NCBI GenBank assembly: GCA_902580225.1
Contig: CACHJU010000022.1
Location: 1-35,527, forward strand
DNA from: an uncultured Verrucomicrobiota bacterium
Lineage (GTDB): Bacteria > Verrucomicrobiota > Verrucomicrobiia > Opitutales > Seribacteraceae
DNA: 35,527 nt
Direction of reading: 5' to 3'
Positions 1-7,903 of this stretch are shown in pieces; within the stretch, counting starts at the first letter, position 1; each line of letters begins with the position of its first letter. The position numbers were made by a program, and so were the translations under genes. The notes beneath the pieces are model-generated. The model worked only from the letters and a program-made list of their open reading frames with translations. It searched no databases and was not told the origin of the DNA.

Positions 1-180
1 TTCAGCCATTTCCTTTTCTAGGTTGCAGGAAATAAGGAGAGGGTCACGCCCGAAATGGATTTAATTTTCAGTAACATTTTGAAAGAATGTTCAAACAGAA
101 ATAAAGAATTTTGTAGTTTTCTACTGAAAACGTTCATTTCTTACTTGTGATCAAAGAAATTTTTCGTTGATTAAATATAT
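1..180. other. Left-edge intergenic sequence, no gene recognised
   Basis: No supported gene lies here. An ATG reading leftward sits at bases 7-9 with a purine-rich AAAAGGA just upstream of it on the reverse strand. A reverse-strand gene could therefore begin at the very edge, but only three codons would be visible. The 120 bases before the DUF2237 start are strongly AT-rich and should carry its promoter. I could not pick out a convincing -35/-10 pair or Shine-Dalgarno sequence. Confidence 0.4.
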
Positions 181-570
181 ATGATTGCACCAATCGAAAA
201 AAAGAGATCAAAAAATGTATTGGGTGAAACTCTGAAACCCTGCTGTACAAATTTAAAAACTGGTTGGTATCGGAACGGATCCTGTGAAACTGAGCCAAGT
301 GATACCGGAAGGCATGTTATTTGTGCCCAAATGACTAATGAATTTCTTTCTTTCAGTCAGGCAATGGGCAATGATTTGAGCACACCCATGCCAGAATATA
401 ATTTCCCCGGTCTAAAAACGGGAGATTGTTGGTGCCTCTGTGCTGCCCGTTGGCAGGAAGCTTTTGAAGCGGGTATTCCGCCTAAAGTAAGACTTTCCGC
501 ATGTGAAGAATCTGCTTTGGAAGTAGTAAGTCTAGATGATTTGAAAGCCCATCAAATTGAAGAGGATTAA
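181..570 (+). CDS. DUF2237 family protein
   Basis: This 129-residue protein matches the DUF2237 family across its whole length: NVLGE-x-L-x-PCC near residue 13, GxxCAQMTxEFLxFSxAxGNDLSTPxPE in the middle, then FPGLK-x-GDxWCLCAxRWxEAFEAG and a closing LEVVSLDDLKAH. Several conserved cysteines (CC, WCLC) suggest metal or redox chemistry, but the biochemical function is unknown. The family is small, cytoplasmic and of the usual length here. DUF2237 genes often lie near photolyase and other light-stress genes in bacteria, which fits this window, although that is recalled context and not proof. The gene stands alone, about 160 bases before an ECF sigma gene in the same direction. The ATG has no clear ribosome-binding site. 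Family assignment is confident, function is not. Confidence 0.9.
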   Translation: MIAPIEKKRSKNVLGETLKPCCTNLKTGWYRNGSCETEPSDTGRHVICAQMTNEFLSFSQAMGNDLSTPMPEYNFPGLKTGDCWCLCAARWQEAFEAGIPPKVRLSACEESALEVVSLDDLKAHQIEED

Positions 571-692
571 AATTATGGCTACTTTTTTACTCCTTGGCAA
601 TTACCCGCTGGTCCAAAAGTAGTAAAGCCAAACTGATAGGTTACTCTTTTTTTAGTTATAATTGTCTAGGATTAAAAAAATCAGTTGCGATA

Positions 693-734
693 GCTTCGCT
701 TAATAAGCATTAATCTGAGTGAAGCATTATGCTT
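693..734 (+). promoter_or_regulatory. Alternative hairpins over the start of the ECF sigma gene
   Basis: Two mutually exclusive stems can form just upstream of the sigma start codon at 729. One pairs 693-700 (GCTTCGCT) with 718-725 (AGTGAAGC), giving eight pairs including one G-U. The other pairs 705-710 (AAGCAT) with 729-734 (ATGCTT) and buries the start codon itself. AAGCATTA is also repeated directly at 705-712 and 722-729. Either stem would cover the ribosome-binding region. A translational switch is inferred from base pairing only. Confidence 0.35.
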
Positions 735-1286
735 AAAATAAAAAATGATCTATGGGAAAAGATAAGGGATGGGGATTCTTCCGCATTCGAAGAATTATAT
801 GATGGGTTTGCCGGAGCCATGTTTTCCCTTTCCCTGGAAATTTTAGGTGATCGTTGGGAAGCAGAAGAGGTCATTCAGGATATTTTTTCAGTTTTATGGA
901 AAAAACCGGAAGCATATTCTCCCAAAAAAGGAAAGTTTACCAGTTGGTTACTCGTTTTAACCCGAAACCGGAGCATTGACCGGTATCGTTCAAGAAAGAG
1001 AAGGTTGGACCGTGGAGAAACGGATGAAATTTTACAAAGTAGACCCGATCAAAGTGATAAAGACGGTGCCGAAAAAGCTACCGTATCCGATGAGCGGGAA
1101 CATTTAAACCGTGCATTCTCCAACCTTCCTCCCGAGCAAAGAAAAGTTTTGGAATTAAGCTATTTCAAAGGGATGAATCAACAAAGTATTGCTGAATTTC
1201 TTGACATTTCCCTAGGTACAGTAAAATCCCGAACACGCTTAGGAATCGAGAAACTGCGAAATTCATTATCCAATCTGCGTATATGA
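729..1286 (+). CDS. ECF-type RNA polymerase sigma factor
   Basis: The 185-residue protein has the two sigma-70 domains of an extracytoplasmic-function factor. Region 2 spans about residues 12-95: FEELYDGFAGAMF, then the aspartate-rich EEVIQDIFSVLWKK, the GKFTSWLLVLTRNRSIDRYR core recognition and melting segment, and an arginine-rich end. Region 4 spans about 130-180, with LPPEQRKVLELSYFKGMNQQSIAEFL followed by the helix-turn-helix recognition motif LGTVKSRTRLGIEKLR. There is no region 3, as expected for ECF factors. The next gene, 93 bases downstream and in the same direction, looks like its anti-sigma partner. The start codon lies inside possible RNA hairpins (693-734). The regulon is unknown. 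The surrounding photo-oxidative genes make a light or oxidative role plausible. Confidence 0.92.
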   Translation: MLKIKNDLWEKIRDGDSSAFEELYDGFAGAMFSLSLEILGDRWEAEEVIQDIFSVLWKKPEAYSPKKGKFTSWLLVLTRNRSIDRYRSRKRRLDRGETDEILQSRPDQSDKDGAEKATVSDEREHLNRAFSNLPPEQRKVLELSYFKGMNQQSIAEFLDISLGTVKSRTRLGIEKLRNSLSNLRI

Positions 1287-1379
1287 AACTGAATTGTACT
1301 CAATTTCCCTTTTGCCAATCCATTACTGGCGGATTGATTTGAAAATCTTATCATCACTCGATATAAAGAAAATTTAGTC

Positions 1380-2609
1380 TTGGAAACCATAAAACAAAAA
1401 GCTCTTGATTATGCATTGGGCGTTCTTCCTAAAGAAGACTCTTTGCTCTTCGAAGCACTTTTAGAAGAAAATGACGAAGCTCGTCTTTCACTTGCTGAGG
1501 CACAGGAAGATTGTGCGAAAATCGCCCTCTCCACAAAACCCAAAACCCTTGGCAATGAAGTCAAACAACGCATATTAGAATATTCTCAACCCAACTTAAA
1601 TTTCGACCCCTTTTTGGCATCCGATCCCATCCAATCGCTCCGCAATAATTTTTTACCCGCTTCCGCACGTTACCAAGGTGGTGGAGGAGGTATTCCTTTA
1701 ACTGACATTACTAACGCCAAGCTTCAAGATGAAATTAATCAACTCTACGAAGATTTGATTACTCTATCTCCTTTAGTTGCCGGAAATTCAAATGCGGCTG
1801 CCGGGGATATGACTCTTTTAAAATCAACTCTTAAGAGTATGCCCTCCTTCACCGAGTCCGTCGATAACCTTTTATCCCGACCGATTGATGAAGACAAGAT
1901 TGGAGTCGGGGCTCAATCGATTCATAGAACATTACTTTCTTCCATGCCTTCCCTTGGGTTCTTTTCGGACCGTTTAAATGGAGACTCCCATTCCATGGGA
2001 GATGTTCGCCGACTTTTTTATTTGTGCAGAGATCAACTCAAAATTATGCGGGCCTCATTTGATGATATTGATCCAATCCGGCTAATTGAGGATGAGAAAT
2101 TACGCCTCCACAGTGCTGGACTATTACAGACAAAATGGTGGGGTGCTGAACATGCTTATTTCTCATCTCAGGGTAAAGTCAGATGTGGACATTTTTTTGA
2201 TGGTCCGGTTACTGAGCGTTGTGTCGAATTTGCCGAATACGATGCCAACATGTACTGCCTGGCAAATTTGCTTTCCCCTCGCTCATCGAATGGGGAATTT
2301 CATTTGGAGTTGGTCAAAGATGCGGTCCCAAATTGCATTCTTGCGATTGCTACCGCTGAAACAAGTCAAGCCAAGCATGGTGAACTCGACCAGATCATCA
2401 ACGGAATCACATCACCCGACAGTTCGCTTAAAAATGACTTGGTTCTATGGAATTTGATCGAAGAATCTATGACCCGAGCACATCATCACACGTCCGTTGC
2501 TGACTTAAGGAGTGAATCTCTTTTTGGATGTCACCGGTTAGAGAATTCGTCCTACCTTTGGTTTGCATGGCCGGCTATTGAAAATAGCCAAGATGGCGCT
2601 GTAGCCTGA
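1380..2609 (+). CDS. Probable anti-sigma factor with large novel C-terminal region
   Basis: The start is TTG; there is no in-frame ATG between the preceding sigma gene and this codon. Residues 1-70 resemble the N-terminal helical domain of RskA/ChrR-like anti-sigma factors (ALDYALGVLPKEDSLLFEALLEENDEARLSLAEAQ), the region that clamps the sigma factor. No HxxxCxxC zinc motif is visible and there is no membrane segment, so it would be cytosolic. Residues 71-409 match nothing I recognise. They include a glycine run near residue 100 and a C-terminal part rich in Trp, Cys and His (KWWGAEHAYF, CGHFFDGP, RAHHHTSV, GCHRLENSSYLWFAWP) that could be a sensor domain. The 3' end overlaps the convergent DUF2071 gene by 58 bases. 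The partner role rests on gene order plus the N-terminal resemblance. Confidence 0.65.
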   Translation: METIKQKALDYALGVLPKEDSLLFEALLEENDEARLSLAEAQEDCAKIALSTKPKTLGNEVKQRILEYSQPNLNFDPFLASDPIQSLRNNFLPASARYQGGGGGIPLTDITNAKLQDEINQLYEDLITLSPLVAGNSNAAAGDMTLLKSTLKSMPSFTESVDNLLSRPIDEDKIGVGAQSIHRTLLSSMPSLGFFSDRLNGDSHSMGDVRRLFYLCRDQLKIMRASFDDIDPIRLIEDEKLRLHSAGLLQTKWWGAEHAYFSSQGKVRCGHFFDGPVTERCVEFAEYDANMYCLANLLSPRSSNGEFHLELVKDAVPNCILAIATAETSQAKHGELDQIINGITSPDSSLKNDLVLWNLIEESMTRAHHHTSVADLRSESLFGCHRLENSSYLWFAWPAIENSQDGAVA

Positions 2610-3298
2610 ACATCAAACCCTCGGCAATAGTGCCCCAAAACCGGATTTTTTTCCGGTTCTTCAATTCCCTGTGACTTAAATAACTCACCCTCGTATTCCA
2701 TGTCCTCAATCGTAATTGCATCATAGGCTACATGTTTAACCTCGGCGGAAACAGAGGTATCTGAGAATTTTCTTTGAGACCAAAATCGATATCTTTCCAA
2801 AAGAAAAATATCCAATCCGGAAGATTTAGTTTTGTCCTTTTTTTTAACCGATGGTAAAACCGCACGAAATTTTGCATTGGCCTGTTGATGAGGAAATTTC
2901 CTGCCGGAAAGAAAGGAAATTTGATGGCCCTCCCAAATTCCTTCCGTTTTCGCATAGTTATAATTGAGTCCATAAAGCATGCGGGCACCCGCTACCGCAA
3001 ACAAATCTGAAGAATCTAGTGAATAAAACCAGATTCCTTTATTCCCATGTCGGTCTTTGACATAAGTTCTCAGATTAATTTCCCAAAATGCGGGCCAAGG
3101 TATCCAACGAAAAGGTGAAATGCGCAACCCAGATAATTTAAATCCAACCACACTCAACCAAGCCTGGCCCTGAAATAAATCAACCCTAAGATCGTCAGGT
3201 AATGTATCCCTTACAATTTCCTCCCTGACGGGCCAGTGTAAAAGAAGTAAATCCTCCCACTTTTGTCTCATAAAAGATTGCAAAAACTGAACAGGCAT
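2552..3298 (-). CDS. DUF2071 (YqjF-like) family protein
   Basis: This 248-residue protein fits DUF2071/YqjF, a family adopting an acetoacetate-decarboxylase-like fold with no settled activity. Recognisable features are the opening QKWEDLLLLHWPV, LPDDLRVDLFQGQAWLSVVGF, PFRWIPWPAFWEINLRTYV, and GIWFYSLDSSDLFAVAGARMLYGLNYNYA. The length is normal for the family. It is probably cytoplasmic, with no signal peptide. It lies 14 bases downstream of an SRPBCC gene on the same strand, so the two probably form one transcript. Its 3' end overlaps the anti-sigma-like gene on the opposite strand by 58 bases, so the two coding ends constrain each other. A ligand-binding or small-molecule role is plausible for the pair, but the substrate is unknown. 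Confidence 0.85.
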   Translation of the reverse strand: MPVQFLQSFMRQKWEDLLLLHWPVREEIVRDTLPDDLRVDLFQGQAWLSVVGFKLSGLRISPFRWIPWPAFWEINLRTYVKDRHGNKGIWFYSLDSSDLFAVAGARMLYGLNYNYAKTEGIWEGHQISFLSGRKFPHQQANAKFRAVLPSVKKKDKTKSSGLDIFLLERYRFWSQRKFSDTSVSAEVKHVAYDAITIEDMEYEGELFKSQGIEEPEKNPVLGHYCRGFDVQATAPSWLFSIAGHANQR

Positions 3299-3312
3299 TA
3301 TTTTTGAAAAGA

Positions 3313-3777
3313 TTAATTAGAAGGAAAAATTTCATCTAATTTTTCACGGCGATAGTCAAAAATTTGCTTCAGTGTACGCTTTACAAATAAAACATGAGCA
3401 ATTTCCCCAAGAAGGCCGAAGGGCATTTGATAATGAATCTCGTCAGTCATCTTGGTACCGCCATCGGCATCCTCAAGAGTATGAGTGTGAAGCCACAGTT
3501 TGTAGGGACCAACTCTTTGTTCATCCATAAAGGAATAACCCTCTGAGACATATTTTATCTCGGTTAGCCAATCTGTCCATCCAAGTACGGGTATGCGGAC
3601 TTTATATTCGAGTAAAAGCCCAGCGTAGGCGAAATCCGGCTTTTGTCCCACAATTTTGAAGGCCATTTTGGGAGGCGTAATTTGATTTAAATTTTGGGGA
3701 ACAGAAACAAAATCCCATAGAACAGTTCTGGAAACCGGAAGAAATTGAGACTGGCGTAAAAAATGCATTTTAATCAC
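3313..3777 (-). CDS. SRPBCC family ligand-binding protein
   Basis: The 154-residue sequence has the START/SRPBCC pattern: an initial beta strand with LRQSQFLPVSRTVLWDFVSVPQNLNQITPP, where the helix after the first strand ends in a proline-rich loop. Strands such as LLLEYKVRIPVLGWTDWLTEIKYV and PYKLWLHTHTLEDADGGTKMTDEIHYQMPFG follow, then a long C-terminal helix. Members bind hydrophobic ligands in a central cavity, and this subgroup is often next to NAD-dependent epimerase-like or photolyase genes. ATG at residue 4 is an alternative start. It is co-directional with the downstream DUF2071 gene and divergent from the outer-membrane barrel gene, sharing a 69-base intergenic region with it. The ligand is unknown. 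Confidence 0.85.
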   Translation of the reverse strand: MIKMHFLRQSQFLPVSRTVLWDFVSVPQNLNQITPPKMAFKIVGQKPDFAYAGLLLEYKVRIPVLGWTDWLTEIKYVSEGYSFMDEQRVGPYKLWLHTHTLEDADGGTKMTDEIHYQMPFGLLGEIAHVLFVKRTLKQIFDYRREKLDEIFPSN

Positions 3778-3846
3778 TCTAATCCGAAGTTAATAAATGT
3801 CCAACCACTCCCTTGACGGATCCATAATAAACCATAGTGTGATAGA

Positions 3847-4713
3847 ATGAAAATTTTTAAACCCTTCCTCCCCATAGTGTTACTTCTTTGTTTATTTTTG
3901 CCTCGGTTGGATGCACAAGATTTTAAAAAAGAAATGAAGGCGGTTCGCTCAACATTTTCGATTACTCCAGATCGTAAGATTGATGGAACAGATATCGAAG
4001 TAGGTGTCAATCAATGGGGAATCATGAGTCCGATATTTTATCATAAATCCGAAGCCTTGGCCATAGGTGCTGGCTTTCGATACGAGTTATCAAAAATCGA
4101 TATATCGGACATTTCTTTGATCAATGAAAACAGTCTTCATTCAATTGACCTTCCTGTTTTTGCGGCTATTGATCAATCGGAAAATCTGCAATGGATTTTT
4201 CTTTTTAATCCGACTCTTTCGGGTGATTACGATCACATAAGCGGAGATGCAATGAAATACATGACCATGGCGGGAGGGCGTTATGAGGTGAGTGAAACAT
4301 TCCAATGGATATTCGGAGTTTTTTACAGCACCGGTTTTAATGACAGCACATTTCTGCCCGGTATTGGATTTTCCTGGGAACCAACTGAAAATTCAGACTT
4401 CCTTTTTGCTGGTCCTTTCCTTCGTTACCGCTATTCGTTCACTGATTCATTGGACTTCGTAATTGATGGCAAATATTCAAGCAATGTATGGAATACCCAA
4501 AATGCAGGAATTGAACGTGACTTGGAGCTAAGTGGTTACCAATTGACCGCATCTCTGCAATGGAACCTTACAGAAAAACAGGCTGTCTATGGAGGAATCG
4601 GACTGGAAGTGGGACGTGAAATTGAAATTAAAAATGATCAAGGTGGAGTTCTCTATAAAAAAGATCTAAAAACCGCTCCTTTATTTGAACTAGGTTATCG
4701 TTTTCGCTTTTAA
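3847..4713 (+). CDS. Outer-membrane beta-barrel protein (DUF6268-like)
   Basis: The 288-residue protein begins with a clear signal peptide (KIFKPFLPIVLLLCLFLPRLDA, cleavage probably before QDF). The rest alternates polar and aromatic residues in strand-like stretches, with turns such as SGDYDHISGD and ENSDFLFAGPFLRYRYS, and ends in YRFRF. A terminal phenylalanine is the usual signal for outer-membrane barrel insertion. The motif PGIGFSWEP with a following GPF resembles the DUF6268 barrel family, though I hold that label loosely. No transport partner is adjacent. The stop codon abuts the stop of the convergent FAD oxidoreductase gene with no spacer. Outer-membrane location is well supported, function is unknown. 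Confidence 0.8.
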   Translation: MKIFKPFLPIVLLLCLFLPRLDAQDFKKEMKAVRSTFSITPDRKIDGTDIEVGVNQWGIMSPIFYHKSEALAIGAGFRYELSKIDISDISLINENSLHSIDLPVFAAIDQSENLQWIFLFNPTLSGDYDHISGDAMKYMTMAGGRYEVSETFQWIFGVFYSTGFNDSTFLPGIGFSWEPTENSDFLFAGPFLRYRYSFTDSLDFVIDGKYSSNVWNTQNAGIERDLELSGYQLTASLQWNLTEKQAVYGGIGLEVGREIEIKNDQGGVLYKKDLKTAPLFELGYRFRF

Positions 4714-5676
4714 TTACATTTGATTAAGAATGGCATCCGCGGCATCCCATCCGGACATGGCTGCATTTTCAATTCTTTCCCCACCAAAACTGTCACCGGC
4801 AAGGCTTAGTCGATCCCAGGCAGATGTATATTGAGTTTCACCGAAGGTAACTAAAGGTTTGGCAAAACCCCATCGATGGCAAGTCCAGTCGGTTATTTTA
4901 GCCTCAAGGTATTTCTCCGCCGCCTCAACAAGAAAAGGTCCGCGTTCCTGATCAGAAGAATCCCAAAATTGTTTGGAATATTCATCACTTGCATGAACTG
5001 TACAAGCAGGCACTTCTGAAACACCTTTCACTTGATTATCGGATATCCAATCAATCTCTGGTATGGGATGAGTTAGAGTTCCTGGTGAAGATAAAACCGA
5101 AGGTTTGTCCAAAATTCCCAAAAGTGCCAAACATCGCGTATAAGTGACAGTGGACAGTTGATCCATAATCTTAGATTCCAATTCAAAATGGCTTCTCTCA
5201 AATAATTCCAATATTTGAGGCACGGGAAGAGTAAGGACCAGGTGATCGGCAAAAATCCTTCGGTTTTCCCCACCCCTTTCATTAATCTGCCATTCCTCAT
5301 CAAAATAAATCGAATCCACAAAAAACTCCTTCTTGAAACAAAATGACTTGGCTAATCCTTTGACCGGGGCAGTCATTCCATCCACACCCCGAAAGCGAAC
5401 TCTAGGGGTCAAATCTTCTCGACCAGAAATCCGGTCGTACCAAGGAATGACATACTTAGCAGATTCCCATTTCCTAAGAATTTCAACCATTCTCGGATCA
5501 CGGGCAGTAAAGAATTGAGCTCCATGGTCTATCCGGGCACCTTTCATTCTTCGAGTAGCCATCCGACCACCCACACCCCTACCTTTTTCCAAAAGCACCA
5601 CATCTTGACCGGCTTCAGCCAGACGCCAAGCACAAACACATCCTGAGATGCCCGCTCCAACAATAATTATCTTCAT
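4714..5676 (-). CDS. Renalase-like FAD-dependent oxidoreductase
   Basis: I place the start at the ATG giving MKIIIVGAGISG, because the dinucleotide-binding strand normally begins the protein; an ATG five codons earlier (5691) is possible. The N-terminus has the Rossmann GxGxxG (VGAGISGCVCAWRL) followed by VVLLEKGRGVGGRMATRR, where the acidic residue binds the FAD ribose and the GGR(M/L) motif is typical of amine-oxidase folds. IDHGAQFFTARD follows. The C-terminus holds the second FAD motif, LAGDSFGGERIENAAMSGWDAADAI. The length of 320 residues is normal for small renalase-like proteins. Such genes are frequent near photolyases. The substrate is unknown. It is divergent from the HDOD gene with about 100 bases between them. 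Confidence 0.88.
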   Translation of the reverse strand: MKIIIVGAGISGCVCAWRLAEAGQDVVLLEKGRGVGGRMATRRMKGARIDHGAQFFTARDPRMVEILRKWESAKYVIPWYDRISGREDLTPRVRFRGVDGMTAPVKGLAKSFCFKKEFFVDSIYFDEEWQINERGGENRRIFADHLVLTLPVPQILELFERSHFELESKIMDQLSTVTYTRCLALLGILDKPSVLSSPGTLTHPIPEIDWISDNQVKGVSEVPACTVHASDEYSKQFWDSSDQERGPFLVEAAEKYLEAKITDWTCHRWGFAKPLVTFGETQYTSAWDRLSLAGDSFGGERIENAAMSGWDAADAILNQM

Positions 5677-5776
5677 TTGCAGATTAGCCAAAAAATGTAC
5701 TTTACTTTACTATTATTAACGAAATATATAATAACCGTTTTATAAACACTTTTAAAAGAAGCTCAAATTAGAACGA

Positions 5777-6676
5777 ATGCAAACATCATCTGAAGACTAC
5801 GATTCCATCGTCAATTCCCTCAAAGGACAATTACCAAGTCTACCTTTGGTTATGGATGAATTAATGACAATTATTGCAGACCCCAACGCAGCCCTGTACG
5901 CAATTCAAGATGTTGTAAAATTAGACCCCTCCATTTATTCACAAATCCTCAAAGTGGTAAATACCGTTCAATATCGAGGAAATGAAGAACCAAGAATATC
6001 CAGTCTAGATGATGCTATGCAGCGGTTGGGGTTGGAAAAAGTAAAAAAAATTGCTCTGAATACAGCCGTATTGACCCTCTTTGAAGACATTTCCTTTCCC
6101 AATAAATTCAGTCCTGAATCTCTTTGGATTCATAGTGTGGGAGTTGCTGTTACCAGCTCAAGCTTGGCGGAATTTTTAAATCTTCCCGTGGCCGATCAGG
6201 CATATTCCTGTGGATTGATTCATGACATTGGCAAGTTAGCAAAACTTAAATACGATCAACAAAACTTTTGCATAGAATTAAACAAAGCTGAAGGATCCGG
6301 ATGGAATAATCACCAAACTGAAATGAAACAAAACAGCATTAGGCATGACCTGCTAGGTGGAAAAATTGCTAAAGAATGGGGAGTTGCTCCCATTATTGAA
6401 GCGGTCACAAAATGGCACCATGAAGAAGACCGATCAAAGCGTTTGGATGTGGAGGATTATGAGACCCATAGAATGATTGACATTGTTCAATTCTCCAACG
6501 AAATGATCAAAGAAATTGAATTCGGATATAGTGGACACGGTATCAAAAAAGCCCCTTCCAACAGGATTATGCGACGATTAAAAATCAGCGATGATGGACT
6601 GGATGAATTCGAAAATAAGATTGCAGAGGAACTTGACCGCGAAAAAAAACATATTTCCCTTCTAAACGGGAAATGA
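5777..6676 (+). CDS. HDOD domain signalling protein
   Basis: The 299-residue protein consists mainly of an HDOD domain (about residues 15-220): LPSLPLVMDELMTIIADPNAALYAIQDVVKLDPSIYSQILKVVNT, then SLDDAMQRLGLEKVKKIALNTAV, then CGLIHDIGKLAKL. His149-Asp150 of the HD pair survive, as do nearby His residues (WIHSVG, KWHHEE), although most HDOD proteins are regarded as non-catalytic signalling scaffolds. No GGDEF, EAL or receiver domain is attached. The C-terminal 70 residues are charged and helical. HDOD proteins act in stress signalling, motility and cell-cycle control, and no specific role can be read here. It is convergent with the gene at 6699-7145. Confidence 0.88.
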   Translation: MQTSSEDYDSIVNSLKGQLPSLPLVMDELMTIIADPNAALYAIQDVVKLDPSIYSQILKVVNTVQYRGNEEPRISSLDDAMQRLGLEKVKKIALNTAVLTLFEDISFPNKFSPESLWIHSVGVAVTSSSLAEFLNLPVADQAYSCGLIHDIGKLAKLKYDQQNFCIELNKAEGSGWNNHQTEMKQNSIRHDLLGGKIAKEWGVAPIIEAVTKWHHEEDRSKRLDVEDYETHRMIDIVQFSNEMIKEIEFGYSGHGIKKAPSNRIMRRLKISDDGLDEFENKIAEELDREKKHISLLNGK

Positions 6677-6698
6677 ATTTAAACCCTTAAAAAATCCC

Positions 6699-7145
6699 TT
6701 AGGAAGTTTCCAAAATATTCGCAAAACTTCTCATATACTCGATCACATCTTCCCGGCGATTTCTTTGCAAGTAGCGAAAACCTCCGTTTAAATTTTCCAA
6801 AACTTTTCGATCCGAGAGGTTTTCTAATTTAACAATATCAGAATGGGTTAGCCCTTGTTTTTCTATGGCTAAGAAAATGTCATCGACTTTATTCCCAGTG
6901 CAAGAACAATAATCGACGGCATGTTCAGACCATTCATCGAGTTGAAAATCAACCGACTCCACAATTTCAAAGCTACTCATACCAGTGAGGGTTTGGATGA
7001 GGTGACCCGCATTGCACTGACCCATGTGACCCCATTGGTACTGAACATCTTCATTTTCAAGTCTATCCGAGGTGGCTCGAAGTGCGTCAATAAGAAAACA
7101 TTTAGTGGATGTTTGATCAGTGGTGTGTGAAAAATATTTAAACAT
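6699..7145 (-). CDS. Conserved hypothetical protein with WGHMGQCN motif
   Basis: This 148-residue protein is not in a family I can name. Its centre, YQWGHMGQCNAGHLIQTLTG (about residues 36-55), followed later by WSEHAVDYCSCTGNKVDDIF and IVKLENLSDRKVL, resembles short uncharacterised proteins I recall from Bacteroidetes and other environmental bacteria. It is therefore likely a conserved gene and not noise. Cysteines (GQCN, YCSC) and histidines could bind metal. There is no signal peptide or membrane segment. Its ATG at 7145 faces an intergenic region shared with the divergent alkB-like gene, which contains a perfect 10-base inverted repeat (7183-7211). The function is unknown. Confidence 0.72.
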   Translation of the reverse strand: MFKYFSHTTDQTSTKCFLIDALRATSDRLENEDVQYQWGHMGQCNAGHLIQTLTGMSSFEIVESVDFQLDEWSEHAVDYCSCTGNKVDDIFLAIEKQGLTHSDIVKLENLSDRKVLENLNGGFRYLQRNRREDVIEYMRSFANILETS

Positions 7146-7182
7146 AATAATTTTTATTTATAAAGAAAAACAAATTTTTCCA

Positions 7183-7211
7183 AAATTTCAAATCCCAATG
7201 TTTTGAAATTT
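7183..7211. promoter_or_regulatory. Perfect 10-bp inverted repeat between divergent genes
   Basis: AAATTTCAAA at 7183-7192 is matched by its exact reverse complement at 7202-7211, with a 9-base spacer (TCCCAATGT). It lies between the divergent starts of the 148-residue unknown protein (7145) and the AlkB homologue (7301). It could be an operator or an RNA hairpin. Which protein binds it, if any, cannot be told from the sequence. Confidence 0.45.
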
Positions 7212-7300
7212 CTGGTTTTTTTGGATAATCGGAACATGGAAACTTGAGGTGTACAGCATTTGGAAATAACAAGAGGTTTACTATTAATTTTCAATAAAAT

Positions 7301-7903
7301 ATGCACAATTTGGAAAATCCCATATCCTATGAACTGCCGGACGCGTCTATTCAATACTTTCCGAATTTCTTTCCTGCACCCGAAGCGGATGATTTACTGG
7401 AAAGTTTATTAAAGGGCATTATGTGGAAACAGAACACCATAAAAATGTATGGCAAGGAAAACCCCGTCCCCCGTTTGGAAGCATGGTATGGTGATCCGGG
7501 AAAAAACTACACTTACTCAGGAATCACGATGGAGCCTAGTCCTTGGAACAGTGAACTGGCAGATATTAAAAAGTCTATTGAGCCCATTTCCGGCGTTTTG
7601 TTTAATTCAGTTCTGATTAATTATTACCGTGATGGAAAGGATCGGGTGGCATGGCATAGTGATGATGAAAGAGAATTGGGTGTAAACCCCGTGATTGGAT
7701 CGGTTAGTCTAGGAGCTGAACGGAATTTCAAACTTCGACATAAGAAATATAAAGATAATAATTTGAAACAGAATATCGGGCTGACCCATGGTAGTTTTTT
7801 ATTAATGAAAGGAAGTACTCAGCATCACTGGATGCATGAAATCCCCCGAACTGCCAAGCCAATTGGACCTAGAGTCAACCTAACTTTTAGGGTTATTCTT
7901 TGA
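7301..7903 (+). CDS. alkB: AlkB-like 2-oxoglutarate/Fe(II) dioxygenase
   Basis: The 200-residue protein is an AlkB-family DNA dealkylase of the ALKBH2/3-like short type. AlkB enzymes oxidatively remove methyl lesions such as 1-methyladenine and 3-methylcytosine. The iron ligands are visible as His119-x-Asp121 in AWHSDDE and His179 in HHWMHEIPR. Arg191 and Arg197 in GPRVNLTFR are the expected 2-oxoglutarate contacts with the correct six-residue spacing. PRLEAWYGDPG and VLINYYRDGKD are family motifs upstream of the iron site. It has no signal peptide and acts in the cytoplasm. It starts a forward series with SOUL, glutathione peroxidase and PQQ-like genes (gaps of 111, 33 and 22 bases). An inverted repeat upstream may be regulatory. 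Confidence 0.93.
   Translation: MHNLENPISYELPDASIQYFPNFFPAPEADDLLESLLKGIMWKQNTIKMYGKENPVPRLEAWYGDPGKNYTYSGITMEPSPWNSELADIKKSIEPISGVLFNSVLINYYRDGKDRVAWHSDDERELGVNPVIGSVSLGAERNFKLRHKKYKDNNLKQNIGLTHGSFLLMKGSTQHHWMHEIPRTAKPIGPRVNLTFRVIL

Noticed and set aside
2-64. End of a forward gene running in from the left edge (frame ending in TAA near 64)
   Set aside because: Only about 20 codons, with no recognisable motif; chance open frame cannot be excluded.
571-640. Hairpin-like GGCTACTTTTTT with AAAAGTAGTAAAGCC after DUF2237 as a terminator
   Set aside because: Pairing needs a five-base bulge and no U-tract follows the second arm.
1302-1345. Nested repeats CAATCC/GGATTG and GCCA/TGGC between ECF sigma and its partner gene
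   Set aside because: Stems are four to six bases and mutually exclusive; too weak to call as attenuator.
3774-4010. Reverse-strand open frame opposite the start of the outer-membrane barrel gene
   Set aside because: It covers the promoter and signal-peptide region of a well-supported forward gene and has no family resemblance.
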